Source: Sulfuriferula sp. (lineage in GTDB: Bacteria; Pseudomonadota; Gammaproteobacteria; Burkholderiales; Sulfuriferulaceae). From it: 64,000 nucleotides of DNA. Location of the stretch: assembly GCA_031291235.1 (NCBI GenBank), contig JARLJL010000012.1, forward strand, positions 142,983 to 206,982, written 5' to 3'. The translations under genes and the position numbers were made by a program. Shown here piece by piece: positions 37,969 through 47,753 of this stretch; position 1 is the first letter of the stretch; the number at the start of each line of letters is the position of its first letter. Under the pieces are notes generated by a model. That model did not search any database. It saw only the letters and a program-made list of their open reading frames with translations, and had not been told where the DNA came from.

Positions 37969-38001
37969 GCATAGCGTGACTTGACATAAGGAGCGCATCG
38001 C

Positions 38002-38094
38002 ATGGATCTAATTTATCTCGCACTGATAGCGGTCTTTTTCGGCCTCACGGTGCTTGTCGTCTACGGCTGTGAAAAACTGGGGAGACCGTCATGA
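38002..38094 (+). CDS. Small single-helix membrane protein ahead of kdpF
   Basis: 30 residues: one hydrophobic helix (LIYLALIAVFFGLTVLVVY) followed by a short basic tail with one cysteine. AAGGAG lies 9 bases before the ATG. Its stop overlaps the kdpF start by 4 bases, which supports translation. It may be an extra small subunit or stabiliser of the Kdp complex; I recall similar short ORFs before kdpF in other bacteria but give no firm name. Confidence 0.7.
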   Translation: MDLIYLALIAVFFGLTVLVVYGCEKLGRPS

Positions 38095-38180
38095 CCTGGC
38101 TATACGTCTTGGGGGGCATTGTGTCCCTGGGTTTGCTGGCATATCTCATCGTCGCATTGCTTAAACCGGAGCTATTCTGA
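38091..38180 (+). CDS. kdpF: KdpF, small subunit of the potassium ATPase
   Basis: 29 residues forming one membrane helix and ending LLKPELF, the standard KdpF ending (L-x-KPExF). KdpF stabilises the KdpABC complex lipid contact. The start overlaps the preceding ORF and the stop shares a base with the kdpA start (TGATG). Confidence 0.9.
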   Translation: MTWLYVLGGIVSLGLLAYLIVALLKPELF

Positions 38181-39988
38181 TGACTGACAACGGACTGCTA
38201 CAAATTGGCCTGTATCTTGTGGTACTGCTCGCACTGGTAAAACCGCTGGGCAGGTACATGGCACATATCTATGACGGTGACATGCCTGCATTCGTGCGCT
38301 GGATGAAACCGGCGGAAAATCTTTTCTATCGTATCTGCGGCGTCGATTCAGGCGAGGAAATGCGCTGGACGCGCTATGCGCTTGCCATGCTCTGGTTCAG
38401 CCTGCTCGGCGTGCTTGCCGTGTACGGTTTGCAACGGCTGCAAGGCATGCTGCCGCTGAATCCGCAGCATTTCGGCGCAGTCACGCCGGATTCGTCCTTC
38501 AACACGGCGATCAGTTTCATGACCAACACCAACTGGCAGGGTTATGTCGGCGAGAGCACCATGAGCTATCTGACCCAGATGCTGGGGCTGGCTGTGCAGA
38601 ACTTCTTTTCCGCGGCCATGGGCATGGCGGTTGCCATTGCGCTGATCCGCGGATTTGCACGGCATACGGTAGAAACCATAGGCAATTTCTGGACGGATAT
38701 CACCCGCGGTACCCTATACATACTGCTGCCGCTGTCACTGCTGCTGGCGCTGGTGCTGGTCGGTCAGGGCGTGGTACAGAATTTCTCGCCGTACCGGACC
38801 GTCACGACGATAGACGCAACGACCTACGATAATCCGAAAACCGATGCCGCCGGCAATCCGCTGAAAGACGCGGCCGGCAACCCGGTCACCGAGAAGGTCA
38901 CCACGCATGAGCAGACCATCGCCATGGGCCCGGTTGCCTCGCAGGAAGCGATCAAGCAGATCGGCACCAACGGCGGCGGATTCTTCAACGCCAATTCGGC
39001 GCATCCTTTTGAGAACCCGACGCCGCTCAGCAATTTCCTCGCCATGCTGGCGATCTTCCTGATCCCCGGCGCGCTGTGCTACACCTTCGGCTACATGGTG
39101 GGCGATACCCGTCAGGGCTGGGCGATACTCGCAGCCATGACCGTGCTTTTCGTCGGCTTCCTGGCTGTGGCCGAGTATGCCGAGCTGCAAGGCAATCCGG
39201 CTTTCACTGCGCTTGGCGTAGATCAGACTGCTTCGATCAGTCAGTCCGGCGGCAACATGGAAGGCAAGGAAACCCGCTTCGGCATCGTCAACTCTGCCCT
39301 GTTTGCGACCATTACCACGGCCGCTTCCTGCGGTGCGGTAAACAGCATGCACGATTCGTTCACTCCGTTGGGCGGGATGGTGCCGCTGGCGCAAATTCAG
39401 CTCGGTGAGGTCGTGTTCGGCGGGGTGGGTTCGGGCTTGTACGGCATGCTGATCTACGCCGTGATCGCGGTGTTTATCGCCGGCCTGATGATAGGCCGTA
39501 CGCCTGAATATCTGGGCAAGAAAATCGAGAGCTTCGACATCAAGATGGCCTCGCTGGTGATCCTGATTCCGCCCATGATCATACTTGGCGGCACAGCGCT
39601 GGCAGTGATGCTGGACGCTGGCAAGAGCAGCATATTCAACCCCGGCGCCCATGGTTTCAGCGAAGTGCTGTATGCCTTCACCTCGGCAGTGGGTAACAAC
39701 GGCAGTGCGTTTGCCGGCATCTCTGCCAACACGCCGTTCTACAACATCGCGCTCGGTTTTGCCATGTTCTTCGGCCGTATCTGGCTGATGATACCGGTGC
39801 TGGCACTGGCCGGATCGATGGCTGCCAAGAAGCGGATCCCGGTGGGCACAGGCACCATGTATACCCATACCCCGTTATTTGTCGGGCTGCTGATCGGCAC
39901 GGTAATTCTGGTTGGTGCGCTGACCTTCGTGCCAGCGCTGGGACTCGGCCCGATAGTCGAGCACTTGACCATGATAGGCGCACACTAA
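38180..39988 (+). CDS. kdpA: Potassium-transporting ATPase subunit KdpA
   Basis: 602 residues with about ten membrane helices. KdpA is the K+ channel-like subunit of the high-affinity Kdp pump. The repeated pore loops are visible, for example [57 protein letters not shown] and [13 protein letters not shown], each carrying the filter-type G residues. Length is close to the family norm. It is followed by kdpB with 19 bases between. Confidence 0.98.
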   Translation: MTDNGLLQIGLYLVVLLALVKPLGRYMAHIYDGDMPAFVRWMKPAENLFYRICGVDSGEEMRWTRYALAMLWFSLLGVLAVYGLQRLQGMLPLNPQHFGAVTPDSSFNTAISFMTNTNWQGYVGESTMSYLTQMLGLAVQNFFSAAMGMAVAIALIRGFARHTVETIGNFWTDITRGTLYILLPLSLLLALVLVGQGVVQNFSPYRTVTTIDATTYDNPKTDAAGNPLKDAAGNPVTEKVTTHEQTIAMGPVASQEAIKQIGTNGGGFFNANSAHPFENPTPLSNFLAMLAIFLIPGALCYTFGYMVGDTRQGWAILAAMTVLFVGFLAVAEYAELQGNPAFTALGVDQTASISQSGGNMEGKETRFGIVNSALFATITTAASCGAVNSMHDSFTPLGGMVPLAQIQLGEVVFGGVGSGLYGMLIYAVIAVFIAGLMIGRTPEYLGKKIESFDIKMASLVILIPPMIILGGTALAVMLDAGKSSIFNPGAHGFSEVLYAFTSAVGNNGSAFAGISANTPFYNIALGFAMFFGRIWLMIPVLALAGSMAAKKRIPVGTGTMYTHTPLFVGLLIGTVILVGALTFVPALGLGPIVEHLTMIGAH

Positions 39989-40007
39989 GTTGCCCCGGAG
40001 AATTGAC

Positions 40008-42080
40008 ATGAATATGAGAACTAAAACTTTTGCACTGTTCGATCGCGCAATCGCGACGCAGGCGCTGTGGGATGCATTCAAAAAACTGACACCACAGAGC
40101 CAGATCAAAAACCCGGTAATGTTCGTGGTATGGATAGGCAGCATCCTGACTACCATCCTGTTCTTTCAGGCGCTGGGTGGCGAGGGCGAAGCGCCTGCCG
40201 GTTTTATTCTGGCCATCTCGTTATGGCTATGGTTCACTGTGTTGTTCGCCAATTTCGCCGAAGCGCTGGCCGAGGGCCGCAGCAAGGCCCAGGCTGCATC
40301 GCTGCGTGCGGCCAAGAAAACGGTACTGGCCAAGAAATTGCGAGAGCCTCACCGCGATGCCAAGGTAGATTTGTTACCCGGCACCGACTTGCGCCGCGGC
40401 GATGTGGTGCTGGTGGAAGCCGGCGACATGATACCGGCAGACGGTGAAGTCATCGAAGGCGTTGCCTCGGTGAACGAATCCGCCATTACCGGCGAATCCG
40501 CACCGGTGATCCGCGAATCGGGCGGCGACTTCAATGCCGTCACCGGCGGCACCACCGTGCTCTCAGACTGGCTGGTAGTACGCGTCACGGTCAACCCCGG
40601 CGAGGCCTTCATCGACCGCATGATAGCAATGGTGGAAGGTGCCAAGCGTCAGAAAACGCCAAATGAAATTGCGCTGACTATCCTGCTGGTGGCGATGACC
40701 ATCGTTTTCCTGCTGGCCACCGTGACACTGCTGCCTTACTCGCTGTACAGCGTAGACGCGGCAAAAGCGGGGCAGCCCGTTACGATTACTACTTTGGTAG
40801 CATTGCTGGTTTGCTTGATCCCGACCACGATAGGCGGTCTGCTTTCGGCCATTGGCGTAGCCGGTATGGGGCGCATGATGCAGAAAAACGTGATCGCCAC
40901 ATCCGGACGCGCTGTCGAGGCTGCCGGCGACGTGGATGTACTGCTGCTGGACAAGACCGGCACCATCACGTTGGGCAACCGTCAGGCTACCCAGTTCTTC
41001 CCGGCTGGCGGCGTCACCGAGCGTGAACTGGCCGATGCCGCCCAGCTGGCCTCGCTTGCAGACGAAACGCCGGAAGGCCGCAGCATCGTTGTGCTGGCCA
41101 AGCAGAAATTCGATATGCGCGAGCGCGATATTCATGCATTGGGTGCGACTTTCGTGCACTTCAGCGCGCATACCCGCATGAGCGGCGTCAATCTTGATAC
41201 CCGGCAAATCCGCAAAGGCGCATCCGATTCGATTCGCGATCATGTCAAAAGTCTGGGTGGGGATTTCCCCGCCAATGTGCAAATGCTGGTTGACGATGCA
41301 GCCCGCCGCGGCAGCACGCCGCTGGTCGTCGCCGACGGCAGCAAAGTGCTGGGCGTGGTGGAACTCAAGGATATCGTCAAGGGCGGCATCAAGGAACGCT
41401 TTGCCGAGCTGCGTCGCATGGGTATCAAGACCGTCATGATCACGGGCGATAACCGCCTGACCGCAGCAGCGATTGCCGCCGAAGCGGGCGTGGACGATTT
41501 TCTGGCGGAGGCGACGCCGGAAGCCAAACTCAAGCTCATCCGCGACCATCAGGCGCAAGGCCGGCTGGTGGCAATGACCGGCGACGGTACCAACGACGCC
41601 CCCGCTTTGGCGCAAGCCGATGTCGCCGTGGCGATGAATTCCGGTACGCAGGCCGCCAAGGAAGCAGGCAATATGGTGGACTTGGACTCCAACCCCACCA
41701 AGCTGATCGAAATCGTGGAAACCGGCAAGCAGATGCTGATGACCCGCGGCGCGTTGACAACGTTCAGCATTGCCAACGATGTGGCCAAATACTTCGCCAT
41801 CATTCCGGCTGCCTTCGTGTCGACTTACCCGGCGCTGGCTGCGCTTAACGTGATGCATCTGGCTACACCGGCCAGCGCCATACTCTCGGCAGTGATATTC
41901 AACGCGCTGATCATCGTCGCACTGATTCCGCTGGCGCTCAAGGGCGTGAAATACCGTCCTATCGGCGCCAATATCCTGCTGCGCGACAATCTGCTGGTTT
42001 ACGGTTTGGGCGGCGTCATCGTGCCGTTTGTCGGCATCAAACTGATCGACCAGATACTCGTTGCCTTCGGCTGGGTTTAA
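40008..42080 (+). CDS. kdpB: Potassium-transporting ATPase subunit KdpB
   Basis: 690 residues from ATG 40008, preceded by GGAG at 39997-40000; a longer frame upstream is not needed. KdpB is the P-type ATPase subunit that energises K+ uptake. Phosphorylation site [12 protein letters not shown] has D315; actuator loop [13 protein letters not shown], nucleotide-domain [16 protein letters not shown] and hinge [21 protein letters not shown] are all intact. No gap in the catalytic set is seen. Confidence 0.98.
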   Translation: MNMRTKTFALFDRAIATQALWDAFKKLTPQSQIKNPVMFVVWIGSILTTILFFQALGGEGEAPAGFILAISLWLWFTVLFANFAEALAEGRSKAQAASLRAAKKTVLAKKLREPHRDAKVDLLPGTDLRRGDVVLVEAGDMIPADGEVIEGVASVNESAITGESAPVIRESGGDFNAVTGGTTVLSDWLVVRVTVNPGEAFIDRMIAMVEGAKRQKTPNEIALTILLVAMTIVFLLATVTLLPYSLYSVDAAKAGQPVTITTLVALLVCLIPTTIGGLLSAIGVAGMGRMMQKNVIATSGRAVEAAGDVDVLLLDKTGTITLGNRQATQFFPAGGVTERELADAAQLASLADETPEGRSIVVLAKQKFDMRERDIHALGATFVHFSAHTRMSGVNLDTRQIRKGASDSIRDHVKSLGGDFPANVQMLVDDAARRGSTPLVVADGSKVLGVVELKDIVKGGIKERFAELRRMGIKTVMITGDNRLTAAAIAAEAGVDDFLAEATPEAKLKLIRDHQAQGRLVAMTGDGTNDAPALAQADVAVAMNSGTQAAKEAGNMVDLDSNPTKLIEIVETGKQMLMTRGALTTFSIANDVAKYFAIIPAAFVSTYPALAALNVMHLATPASAILSAVIFNALIIVALIPLALKGVKYRPIGANILLRDNLLVYGLGGVIVPFVGIKLIDQILVAFGWV

Positions 42081-42095
42081 TCAAGGAGCATGACC

Positions 42096-42671
42096 ATGTT
42101 AAAAGAATTTCGTCCCGCAATTACCAGTTTCCTGATACTGACCGCAGTGACCGGTATCGCCTACCCGCTTGCCGTCACCGGCATTGCCCAGGCACTTATG
42201 CCGGATCAGGCCAACGGCAGCCTGATCGTGAAAGACGGCAAGGCGGTCGGTTCGGAATTGATCGGTCAGTCGTTCAGCGACCCGAAATATTTCTGGGGCC
42301 GTCCATCGGCCACCGGCCCCATGCCTGATAACGCGTCTGCGTCGAGCGGCTCCAATCTCGGCCCGACCAATCCGGCGCTGATCGACGCAGTCAAGGGCAG
42401 GGTGCAGGCATTGCACGACGCCGACCCCGGCAACACTGCGCCGGTACCGGTGGATCTGGTGACCGCTTCGGGTAGCGGGCTTGATCCGCAGATCAGCCCG
42501 GCTGCCGCGGCTTATCAGATCGGACGGGTAGCTCGTCTGCGCGGCATGCAGCCGGCAGCGCTGCAACAATTGATAGCGCAATACACTGAACAGCGTCAAT
42601 TCGGCATGCTGGGCGAGCCGCGCGTCAATGTGCTGCAACTGAATCTTGCGCTGGATGCCGTGCACCGATAA
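42096..42671 (+). CDS. kdpC: Potassium-transporting ATPase subunit KdpC
   Basis: 191 residues from ATG 42096, seven bases after AAGGAG; an ATG at 42090 sits too close to that site. One N-terminal membrane helix ([21 protein letters not shown]) is followed by the periplasmic domain with [34 protein letters not shown], and [22 protein letters not shown], the KdpC signatures. It assists ATP binding to KdpB. Confidence 0.97.
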   Translation: MLKEFRPAITSFLILTAVTGIAYPLAVTGIAQALMPDQANGSLIVKDGKAVGSELIGQSFSDPKYFWGRPSATGPMPDNASASSGSNLGPTNPALIDAVKGRVQALHDADPGNTAPVPVDLVTASGSGLDPQISPAAAAYQIGRVARLRGMQPAALQQLIAQYTEQRQFGMLGEPRVNVLQLNLALDAVHR

Positions 42672-42681
42672 GGAGATTGAC

Positions 42682-42948
42682 ATGAACACTGCTGCCGCGA
42701 CTAGCGAACCGAAGGAGCAAAGAGTCATGATGCTCATTACCATCGAAGGTGAATATGTGACCCGGCTGCGCAATGCCGTTATCAAGGCGTGCGGGAAATG
42801 GCTGGAATTTGTCCGCGTCCAGCCCGTACCGCACAGCACCCTGATGCGAGTCTGGCTGGGCTTGGGACAATCCGCCCAGTCTGCCGCCATGCGTGCAATT
42901 GTACTGGCTTTGCCCGAAGCCGAAATTGGCCGGATTCAAGCTATCTAG
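42682..42948 (+). CDS. 88-residue protein of unknown function in the kdp operon
   Basis: Starts at ATG 42682, 6 bases after AAGGAG and 10 bases after kdpC. After a short polar tail the order looks like strand (RVMMLITIEG), helix (VTRLRNAVIKACGKWL), two strands (FVRVQPVP, TLMRVWLGL), helix (SAAMRAIVLAL) and a last strand, a ferredoxin/ACT-like order. It lacks a signal peptide and membrane segment, so it should be cytoplasmic. Its place between the pump and the porin suggests a potassium-linked role, perhaps a small regulator. I do not recognise it by name. Confidence 0.75.
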   Translation: MNTAAATSEPKEQRVMMLITIEGEYVTRLRNAVIKACGKWLEFVRVQPVPHSTLMRVWLGLGQSAQSAAMRAIVLALPEAEIGRIQAI

Positions 42949-42981
42949 CAGGCCGATTTTTATCAACTATAAGGAAAAAAC

Positions 42982-43812
42982 ATGTATCAAATCAGTTTGT
43001 TAACACTTGCAGCCGCATCCCTGCTGGCTGCCGTATCGAACACCGCATGCGCTGAAGACGTGCCTGCAGCATCCAGCACCATCACTTCCAATATCAACCT
43101 TGTCAGCGATTACCGCTTTCGCGGTATCGACCAGACCTGGGGCCAGCCTGCCTTGCAAGGCGGTGTTGACTATACTCGTGACAGCGGCCTGTATGCCGGT
43201 ATTTGGGCTTCCAATGTAAGTGGCAACAGTTATGCCGGCGGCAATCTGGAGCTGGACTACTATGCCGGCTATAACGGAAAAATCAGCGACGATATTGGTT
43301 TCACCCTTGGCGGCTACGGTTATTACTATCCGGGCGCCAACTACAACAAGAGCTCGCAATTTGTTTATCCATCCCAGAGTTTCGACAACTTTGAAGTGAA
43401 TGCCGGCGTGTCATGGAAATGGATCAGCTACAAGCTTTCCGTCTCCACCACCGACTACTTCGGCGCCAATAGCGGCACCGGCTATACCGGCGATACCAAA
43501 GGTACGCTGTATCATGACCTTTCCGTCAACTATCCGCTGATGGATGATCTGACGCTGGGCATGCATGTAGGCCGTATCGATGTCACCGCAGACTACGTAA
43601 CCGGCAACGGCAATATCAGCGCTGACTACACCGATTACAAGCTTTCGCTTGCCAAGACCTTTACCGGAGGCTGGAATGCATCTGTAGCCTATGTTACCGC
43701 ATCGAATAACACATTCTTCCGTCCGCCGGTAGGTGGCGCTTCACTGGCTAGCAGCGAAACTCGTGACCTGAACAAAGGGGTGCTTATAGTTCAGGCTGGA
43801 CATACATTCTAG
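42982..43812 (+). CDS. TorF family putative porin
   Basis: 276 residues with a signal peptide ending near NTACAED. The sequence SNINLVSDYRFRGIDQTWGQPALQGGVDY near the mature start is the hallmark of TorF-type (Gcw_chp) outer-membrane proteins, followed by amphipathic beta strands and a C-terminal strand ending VQAGHTF with final phenylalanine for barrel assembly. Its placement inside the kdp cluster suggests an outer-membrane path for ions linked to potassium uptake; this is inference. Confidence 0.88.
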   Translation: MYQISLLTLAAASLLAAVSNTACAEDVPAASSTITSNINLVSDYRFRGIDQTWGQPALQGGVDYTRDSGLYAGIWASNVSGNSYAGGNLELDYYAGYNGKISDDIGFTLGGYGYYYPGANYNKSSQFVYPSQSFDNFEVNAGVSWKWISYKLSVSTTDYFGANSGTGYTGDTKGTLYHDLSVNYPLMDDLTLGMHVGRIDVTADYVTGNGNISADYTDYKLSLAKTFTGGWNASVAYVTASNNTFFRPPVGGASLASSETRDLNKGVLIVQAGHTF

Positions 43813-43821
43813 GAAGGGAAA

Positions 43822-44145
43822 ATGGAAGGTATCGTCGGACCATTGCTAGCGCTGCTCGTGATTGTTGTACCGCTCGGATTGATTTATGTATTGCTCGGGC
43901 GGTGCACATATCCGGGGCATGCCTGGGTTTGCAGACGGCAGCCTGTCCGGGAGTCGCGACCGCAAGCAACGCATGCCCAGCCTGATTTATCCGGGCTCCG
44001 CAGCTTTCCCCATCTGCACCGCTGTCCCGTTTGCAGACAGCTGCACGGGGTCAATGAGGCTCGGCACAGCGTGGCATACGGCAGACAGCTGACTTGCAGT
44101 TGCGAGTGCGAAGCAACAAAAAGGAGAGCACGCAAATGCTTATGA
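43822..44145 (+). CDS. Small membrane protein with Cys-rich tail, unknown
   Basis: 107 residues with AGGAAGGG just before the ATG. Residues 4-26 form a convincing membrane helix (VGPLLALLVIVVPLGLIYVLLG); the remainder is basic, rich in Cys, His and Arg, with CPVC and CSCEC. The tail may be a metal-binding domain or a non-functional readout after a once shorter peptide. The position between the porin and kdpD, ten bases after the porin stop, favours expression. No function assigned. Confidence 0.5.
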   Translation: MEGIVGPLLALLVIVVPLGLIYVLLGRCTYPGHAWVCRRQPVRESRPQATHAQPDLSGLRSFPHLHRCPVCRQLHGVNEARHSVAYGRQLTCSCECEATKRRARKCL

Positions 44146-44180
44146 GCGAAATACGCAATAACGATCTTGTCGTATACTGA
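44136..44180 (+). other. 14-codon mini-ORF just before kdpD
   Basis: ATG at 44136 lies 10 bases after AAGGAG and opens 14 codons (MLMSEIRNNDLVVY), ending 5 bases before the kdpD start. The kdpD ATG has no ribosome site of its own, so ribosomes ending here could restart on kdpD. Translation is not shown. Confidence 0.4.
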
Positions 44181-44185
44181 CCAAT

Positions 44186-46912
44186 ATGAATGACCAGCGC
44201 CCCGATCCAGACGAATTGCTCGAACGCGTGCAACGCGATGAAGAAAAGGCGCGCCGGGGCAAGCTCAAGGTTTTTTTCGGCGCCTCCGCCGGCGTCGGTA
44301 AAACCTTTACCATGCTCTCGGCCGCGCAGCAGTTGCGCAGCCAGCATCTCGATGTGCTGGTCGGCATCGTCGAAACCCATGGCCGAACCGAGACCATGGC
44401 CCTGCTTGAGGGCATGGAAGTACTGCCGCTGAAGGAAATCGAATATCGCGGCAAAACCTTGCGGGAATTCGACCTCGATGCGGCATTGCAACGCCGTCCG
44501 CTGCTGATCCTCGTCGATGAACTGGCGCACACCAATGCGCAAGGCTCGCGTCACCCGAAGCGTTGGCAGGATGTCGAAGAACTGCTTGCGGCCGGTATGG
44601 ATGTATATACCACGCTGAACGTCCAGCATCTGGAAAGCCTTAACGATGTGATCGGCGCCATCACCGGCATTCGCGTCCGGGAAACGGTGCCGGACAAGGT
44701 ATTCGATCAGGCCGATGAAGTGGTGCTGGTCGATATCACGCCGGACGAATTGCTGCAACGGCTCCACGACGGCAAGGTCTACATACCGCAGCAGGCGCAG
44801 GAAGCCATTCGCAATTTTTTCCGTAAGGGCAACCTGATTGCATTGCGCGAACTGTCGCTACGTCGTACTGCCGACCGTGTCGACGATCAGATGCGGACTT
44901 ATCGTCAGGAACGTTCCATCGACAAGGTCTGGCAGACTAAGGAAAATCTGCTGGTCTGCGTCGGCCCCCAGCCGGGCTCGGAAAAAGTCATCCGCCGGGC
45001 CAGCCGGCTCGCTGCCGAGCTCGATGTCGAATGGCATGCCGTCTATGTGGAAACGCCTCGCCTGCAGCGTTTGTCCAGCAGCGAGCGCGAGCGCATTTTG
45101 CGTACGCTGAAGCTGGCGCACGAGCTGGGTGCACAGACCGCCACGCTGGCAGGGCAGGACGAAGCCGAAACCGTGGTGGAATACGCCTACAGCCGCAACT
45201 TGTCGAAGCTGATAGTCGGTCGCGATTACAAGGGCTGGCGTCCATGGCGGCGCTCCTTTACCGACCGTATCGGACGTCTGTCATCGGATCTGGACATTAT
45301 TCAGGTCGTCCGCGAAATATCCGATAATCCTGCACAATCGGCCCGCGCTCGGCTGGCCGACCGCAGCGAACGCGTCAAACCGGCCTGGCAGCCGTATGCC
45401 TGGGCGGTTGCAGCCTGCGCCGCCGCAACTGTGCTGGGAACGGGCATGCAGCCGTATTTCGAGCTGGCGAACATCGTCATGATTTTCCTGCTCGCCGTCG
45501 TTCTCATCGGCGTCAAATTTGACCGCGGTCCCTCGGTGCTGGCGGCTTTTCTCAGCGTGATCCTGTTCGATTTCTTCCTGGTGCCGCCGCGGCTATCGTT
45601 TGCCGTAAGCGATGCCCAATACCTGGTGACTTTTGCCGTCATGCTCGCGGTAGCGCTGGTTATCGGCCAGCTGACAGCGAATTTGCGCTATCAGGCGCAA
45701 ATCGCCTCGCACCGCGAAGCCAGGTTGCGCGCGCTCTATGAAATGGCCCGCGATTTGTCGGGCGTGCTGTTGCCCGACCAGATCATCGACATCAGCCACA
45801 AATTCATTGAATCGACTTTCGGGGTGCAGATTGCCATCCTGCTGGCCGACGAACACGACAAACTGCAATCGGCAGCGCGCGACGCTCATCCTGTGCCTGC
45901 CATTGATATCAGTATTGCGCAATGGTCTTTCGATCATAACGAAGCGGCTGGTTTCGGCACAGATACCTTGCCGGGTAGCCCGATTCTGTATCTGCCGTTA
46001 CGCGCACCGATGCGCATGCGTGGCGTGCTGGCAATTGAATCGGCACACCCGCGCTGGTTGCTGATCCCGGAACAGCGCCGCCAGATGGACGGGTTTGCCG
46101 CGCTCATCGCCACGGCGCTGGAGCGCGTGCACTATATCGAAGTGGCGCAGGATGCCGTGGTCAGGATGGAATCCGAACGCCTGCGCAACTCGGTGCTCTC
46201 CGCGCTTTCGCACGATTTGCGCACGCCGCTGACAGCGCTGGTCGGCCTGACGGATACGTTGGTCCGCATCCCGCCGGGACTGGACGCCGCCCAGCTCAAT
46301 CTGGCCGAGGCGATACGCGACCAGGCTTTTCGCATGAGCGCGCTGGTCAACAATCTGCTGGATATGGCCCGTTTGCAGGCCGGCAACGTCAAGCTCAACC
46401 TGCAATGGCAACCGCTGGAAGAAGTCGTCGGCAGCGCGCAGCAGTCGCGGGAGCAGCAGCTGAAGGAGCATCAGGTTCAGGCTACGCTGCCTGCCGATTT
46501 CCCCTTGCTGGAATTTGATGCGGTGCTAATAGAGCGCGTGCTGTGCAATCTGTTGGAAAATGCGGCAAAATATACCCCGCCGGGCAGTACTATCCGCATC
46601 GCTGCCGCTATCTGCAATGGCGAAGCGCAAATCTCGGTGACCGATAACGGCCCGGGATTGCCGCACGGCAGCGAAGAAACTATCTTCGAGAAATTCACGC
46701 GCGGCGAAAAAGAGTCGGCAAAACCGGGAGTGGGTCTGGGCCTGGCTATCTGCCGGGCTATCGTCGAAGCGCATAAAGGCCGTATCTGGGCAGAAAACGT
46801 ACCGACCGGCGGCGCCCGATTTATATTTACCCTGCCGCTGGGTACGCCGCCCAGCATGCCCGACCTGCAGGACGAACAAGCGTTGCATGGCATGGAGCCC
46901 GGCGTAACATGA
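44186..46912 (+). CDS. kdpD: Sensor histidine kinase KdpD
   Basis: 908 residues. KdpD senses low K+ or turgor loss and phosphorylates KdpE. In order: N-terminal KdpD domain with Walker A FGASAGVGKTFTM (about residue 31) and DELAHTNAQGSRHPKRWQD, a universal-stress-like domain (about 250-370), four membrane helices (about 405-505), a GAF-like region, the H-box ALSHDLRTPL with His675, and an ATPase domain with NLLENAAKYTPPG and DNGPGLP, and KPGVGLGLAI. All key residues are present. It overlaps kdpE by 4 bases. Confidence 0.97.
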   Translation: MNDQRPDPDELLERVQRDEEKARRGKLKVFFGASAGVGKTFTMLSAAQQLRSQHLDVLVGIVETHGRTETMALLEGMEVLPLKEIEYRGKTLREFDLDAALQRRPLLILVDELAHTNAQGSRHPKRWQDVEELLAAGMDVYTTLNVQHLESLNDVIGAITGIRVRETVPDKVFDQADEVVLVDITPDELLQRLHDGKVYIPQQAQEAIRNFFRKGNLIALRELSLRRTADRVDDQMRTYRQERSIDKVWQTKENLLVCVGPQPGSEKVIRRASRLAAELDVEWHAVYVETPRLQRLSSSERERILRTLKLAHELGAQTATLAGQDEAETVVEYAYSRNLSKLIVGRDYKGWRPWRRSFTDRIGRLSSDLDIIQVVREISDNPAQSARARLADRSERVKPAWQPYAWAVAACAAATVLGTGMQPYFELANIVMIFLLAVVLIGVKFDRGPSVLAAFLSVILFDFFLVPPRLSFAVSDAQYLVTFAVMLAVALVIGQLTANLRYQAQIASHREARLRALYEMARDLSGVLLPDQIIDISHKFIESTFGVQIAILLADEHDKLQSAARDAHPVPAIDISIAQWSFDHNEAAGFGTDTLPGSPILYLPLRAPMRMRGVLAIESAHPRWLLIPEQRRQMDGFAALIATALERVHYIEVAQDAVVRMESERLRNSVLSALSHDLRTPLTALVGLTDTLVRIPPGLDAAQLNLAEAIRDQAFRMSALVNNLLDMARLQAGNVKLNLQWQPLEEVVGSAQQSREQQLKEHQVQATLPADFPLLEFDAVLIERVLCNLLENAAKYTPPGSTIRIAAAICNGEAQISVTDNGPGLPHGSEETIFEKFTRGEKESAKPGVGLGLAICRAIVEAHKGRIWAENVPTGGARFIFTLPLGTPPSMPDLQDEQALHGMEPGVT

Positions 46913-47607
46913 ACAATCACACCCCGGTCGTCGTCATCGTCGAGGATGAAAAGCAAATCAGACGTTTCGTCAGGGCAGCGCTCGAGGAAGAAGGCCTGCA
47001 GGTATATGAAGCCGAAACCGCCCGGCAAGGGCTGGTCGAGGCAGGTACGCGCCAGCCCGACATTATTATCCTCGATCTCGGTTTGCCCGATCTCGACGGC
47101 GTGGAATTTATCCGCGACCTGCGCAACTGGTCGGCGATCCCCGTCATCGTATTGTCGGCACGCTCCGATGAGGCCAACAAGATCGCGGCACTCGATGCCG
47201 GCGCCGATGATTTTTTGAGCAAGCCGTTCGGTGTGGGAGAGCTGCTGGCGCGCGTGCGCGTTGCGTTGCGCCGACGCGACAGAACGGCAGGAGAGGCCGC
47301 AGCTGCCATCGAATTCTGCGGCGTTCATGTTGATCTCGTCAATCGTACCGTCAAGCGCGACCAGCAGCCGATACACCTGACGCCCATCGAATATCGCCTG
47401 CTTGCCTTGCTGGTACGCAACCCTGGCAAGGTATTGACTCACCGCCAGATATTGCGCGAGGTATGGGGGCCTTCGCATGTCGAGCACGCGCATTACCTGC
47501 GTATTTACATGGGTCAGTTGCGGCACAAGCTGGAAGAGAATGCGGCCCAGCCGAAATGTCTGCTGACGGAAGCCGGCGTCGGCTACCGGCTGGTGATCGA
47601 CGAGTAA
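46909..47607 (+). CDS. kdpE: Response regulator KdpE
   Basis: 232 residues. The receiver domain has the acidic pair E12/D13, phospho-acceptor D56 in ILDLGLPDLDG, and the conserved lysine in LSKPFG; the OmpR-type winged helix follows (about 130-230) with LTPIEYRLLALLVRNPGKVLT. It activates kdp transcription when K+ is scarce. Start overlaps the kdpD stop by 4 bases. Confidence 0.97.
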   Translation: MNNHTPVVVIVEDEKQIRRFVRAALEEEGLQVYEAETARQGLVEAGTRQPDIIILDLGLPDLDGVEFIRDLRNWSAIPVIVLSARSDEANKIAALDAGADDFLSKPFGVGELLARVRVALRRRDRTAGEAAAAIEFCGVHVDLVNRTVKRDQQPIHLTPIEYRLLALLVRNPGKVLTHRQILREVWGPSHVEHAHYLRIYMGQLRHKLEENAAQPKCLLTEAGVGYRLVIDE

Positions 47608-47634
47608 TTGCTTTTCCGTCCGGCAAACAGGCGT

Positions 47635-47656
47635 GCGGGATTTTCCCGCTGTTTTA
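47635..47656 (+). terminator. Probable terminator after kdpE
   Basis: GCGGGA-TTT-TCCCGC makes a 6-base-pair stem with a three-base loop, followed by TGTTTT. It lies 28 bases after the kdpE stop. The short stem makes it a modest terminator. Confidence 0.5.
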
Positions 47657-47660
47657 AATC

Positions 47661-47679
47661 TTTATACTATTTTTATACA
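47661..47679 (+). promoter_or_regulatory. KdpE-operator-like sequence upstream of kup
   Basis: TTTATACTATTTTTATACA resembles the Escherichia coli KdpE site, which I recall as TTTATACTTTTTTTACA, and includes two -10-like TATACT/TATAC elements. It lies 75 bases before the kup ATG. It may instead be only an AT-rich promoter. Confidence 0.4.
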
Positions 47680-47753
47680 AGAAGGTGCAAAATGTGCGCC
47701 GGCTGTTGCCGACTTTAAATCTGCCAATAACAATATCATTTCAGGGAAAACTC

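Noticed and set aside
38735..39868. 377-codon open frame antisense to kdpA
   Set aside because: Shadow of kdpA; His/Arg-rich nonsense-like composition.
40563..41858. 431-codon open frame antisense to kdpB
   Set aside because: Mirror of a certain gene with no family resemblance.
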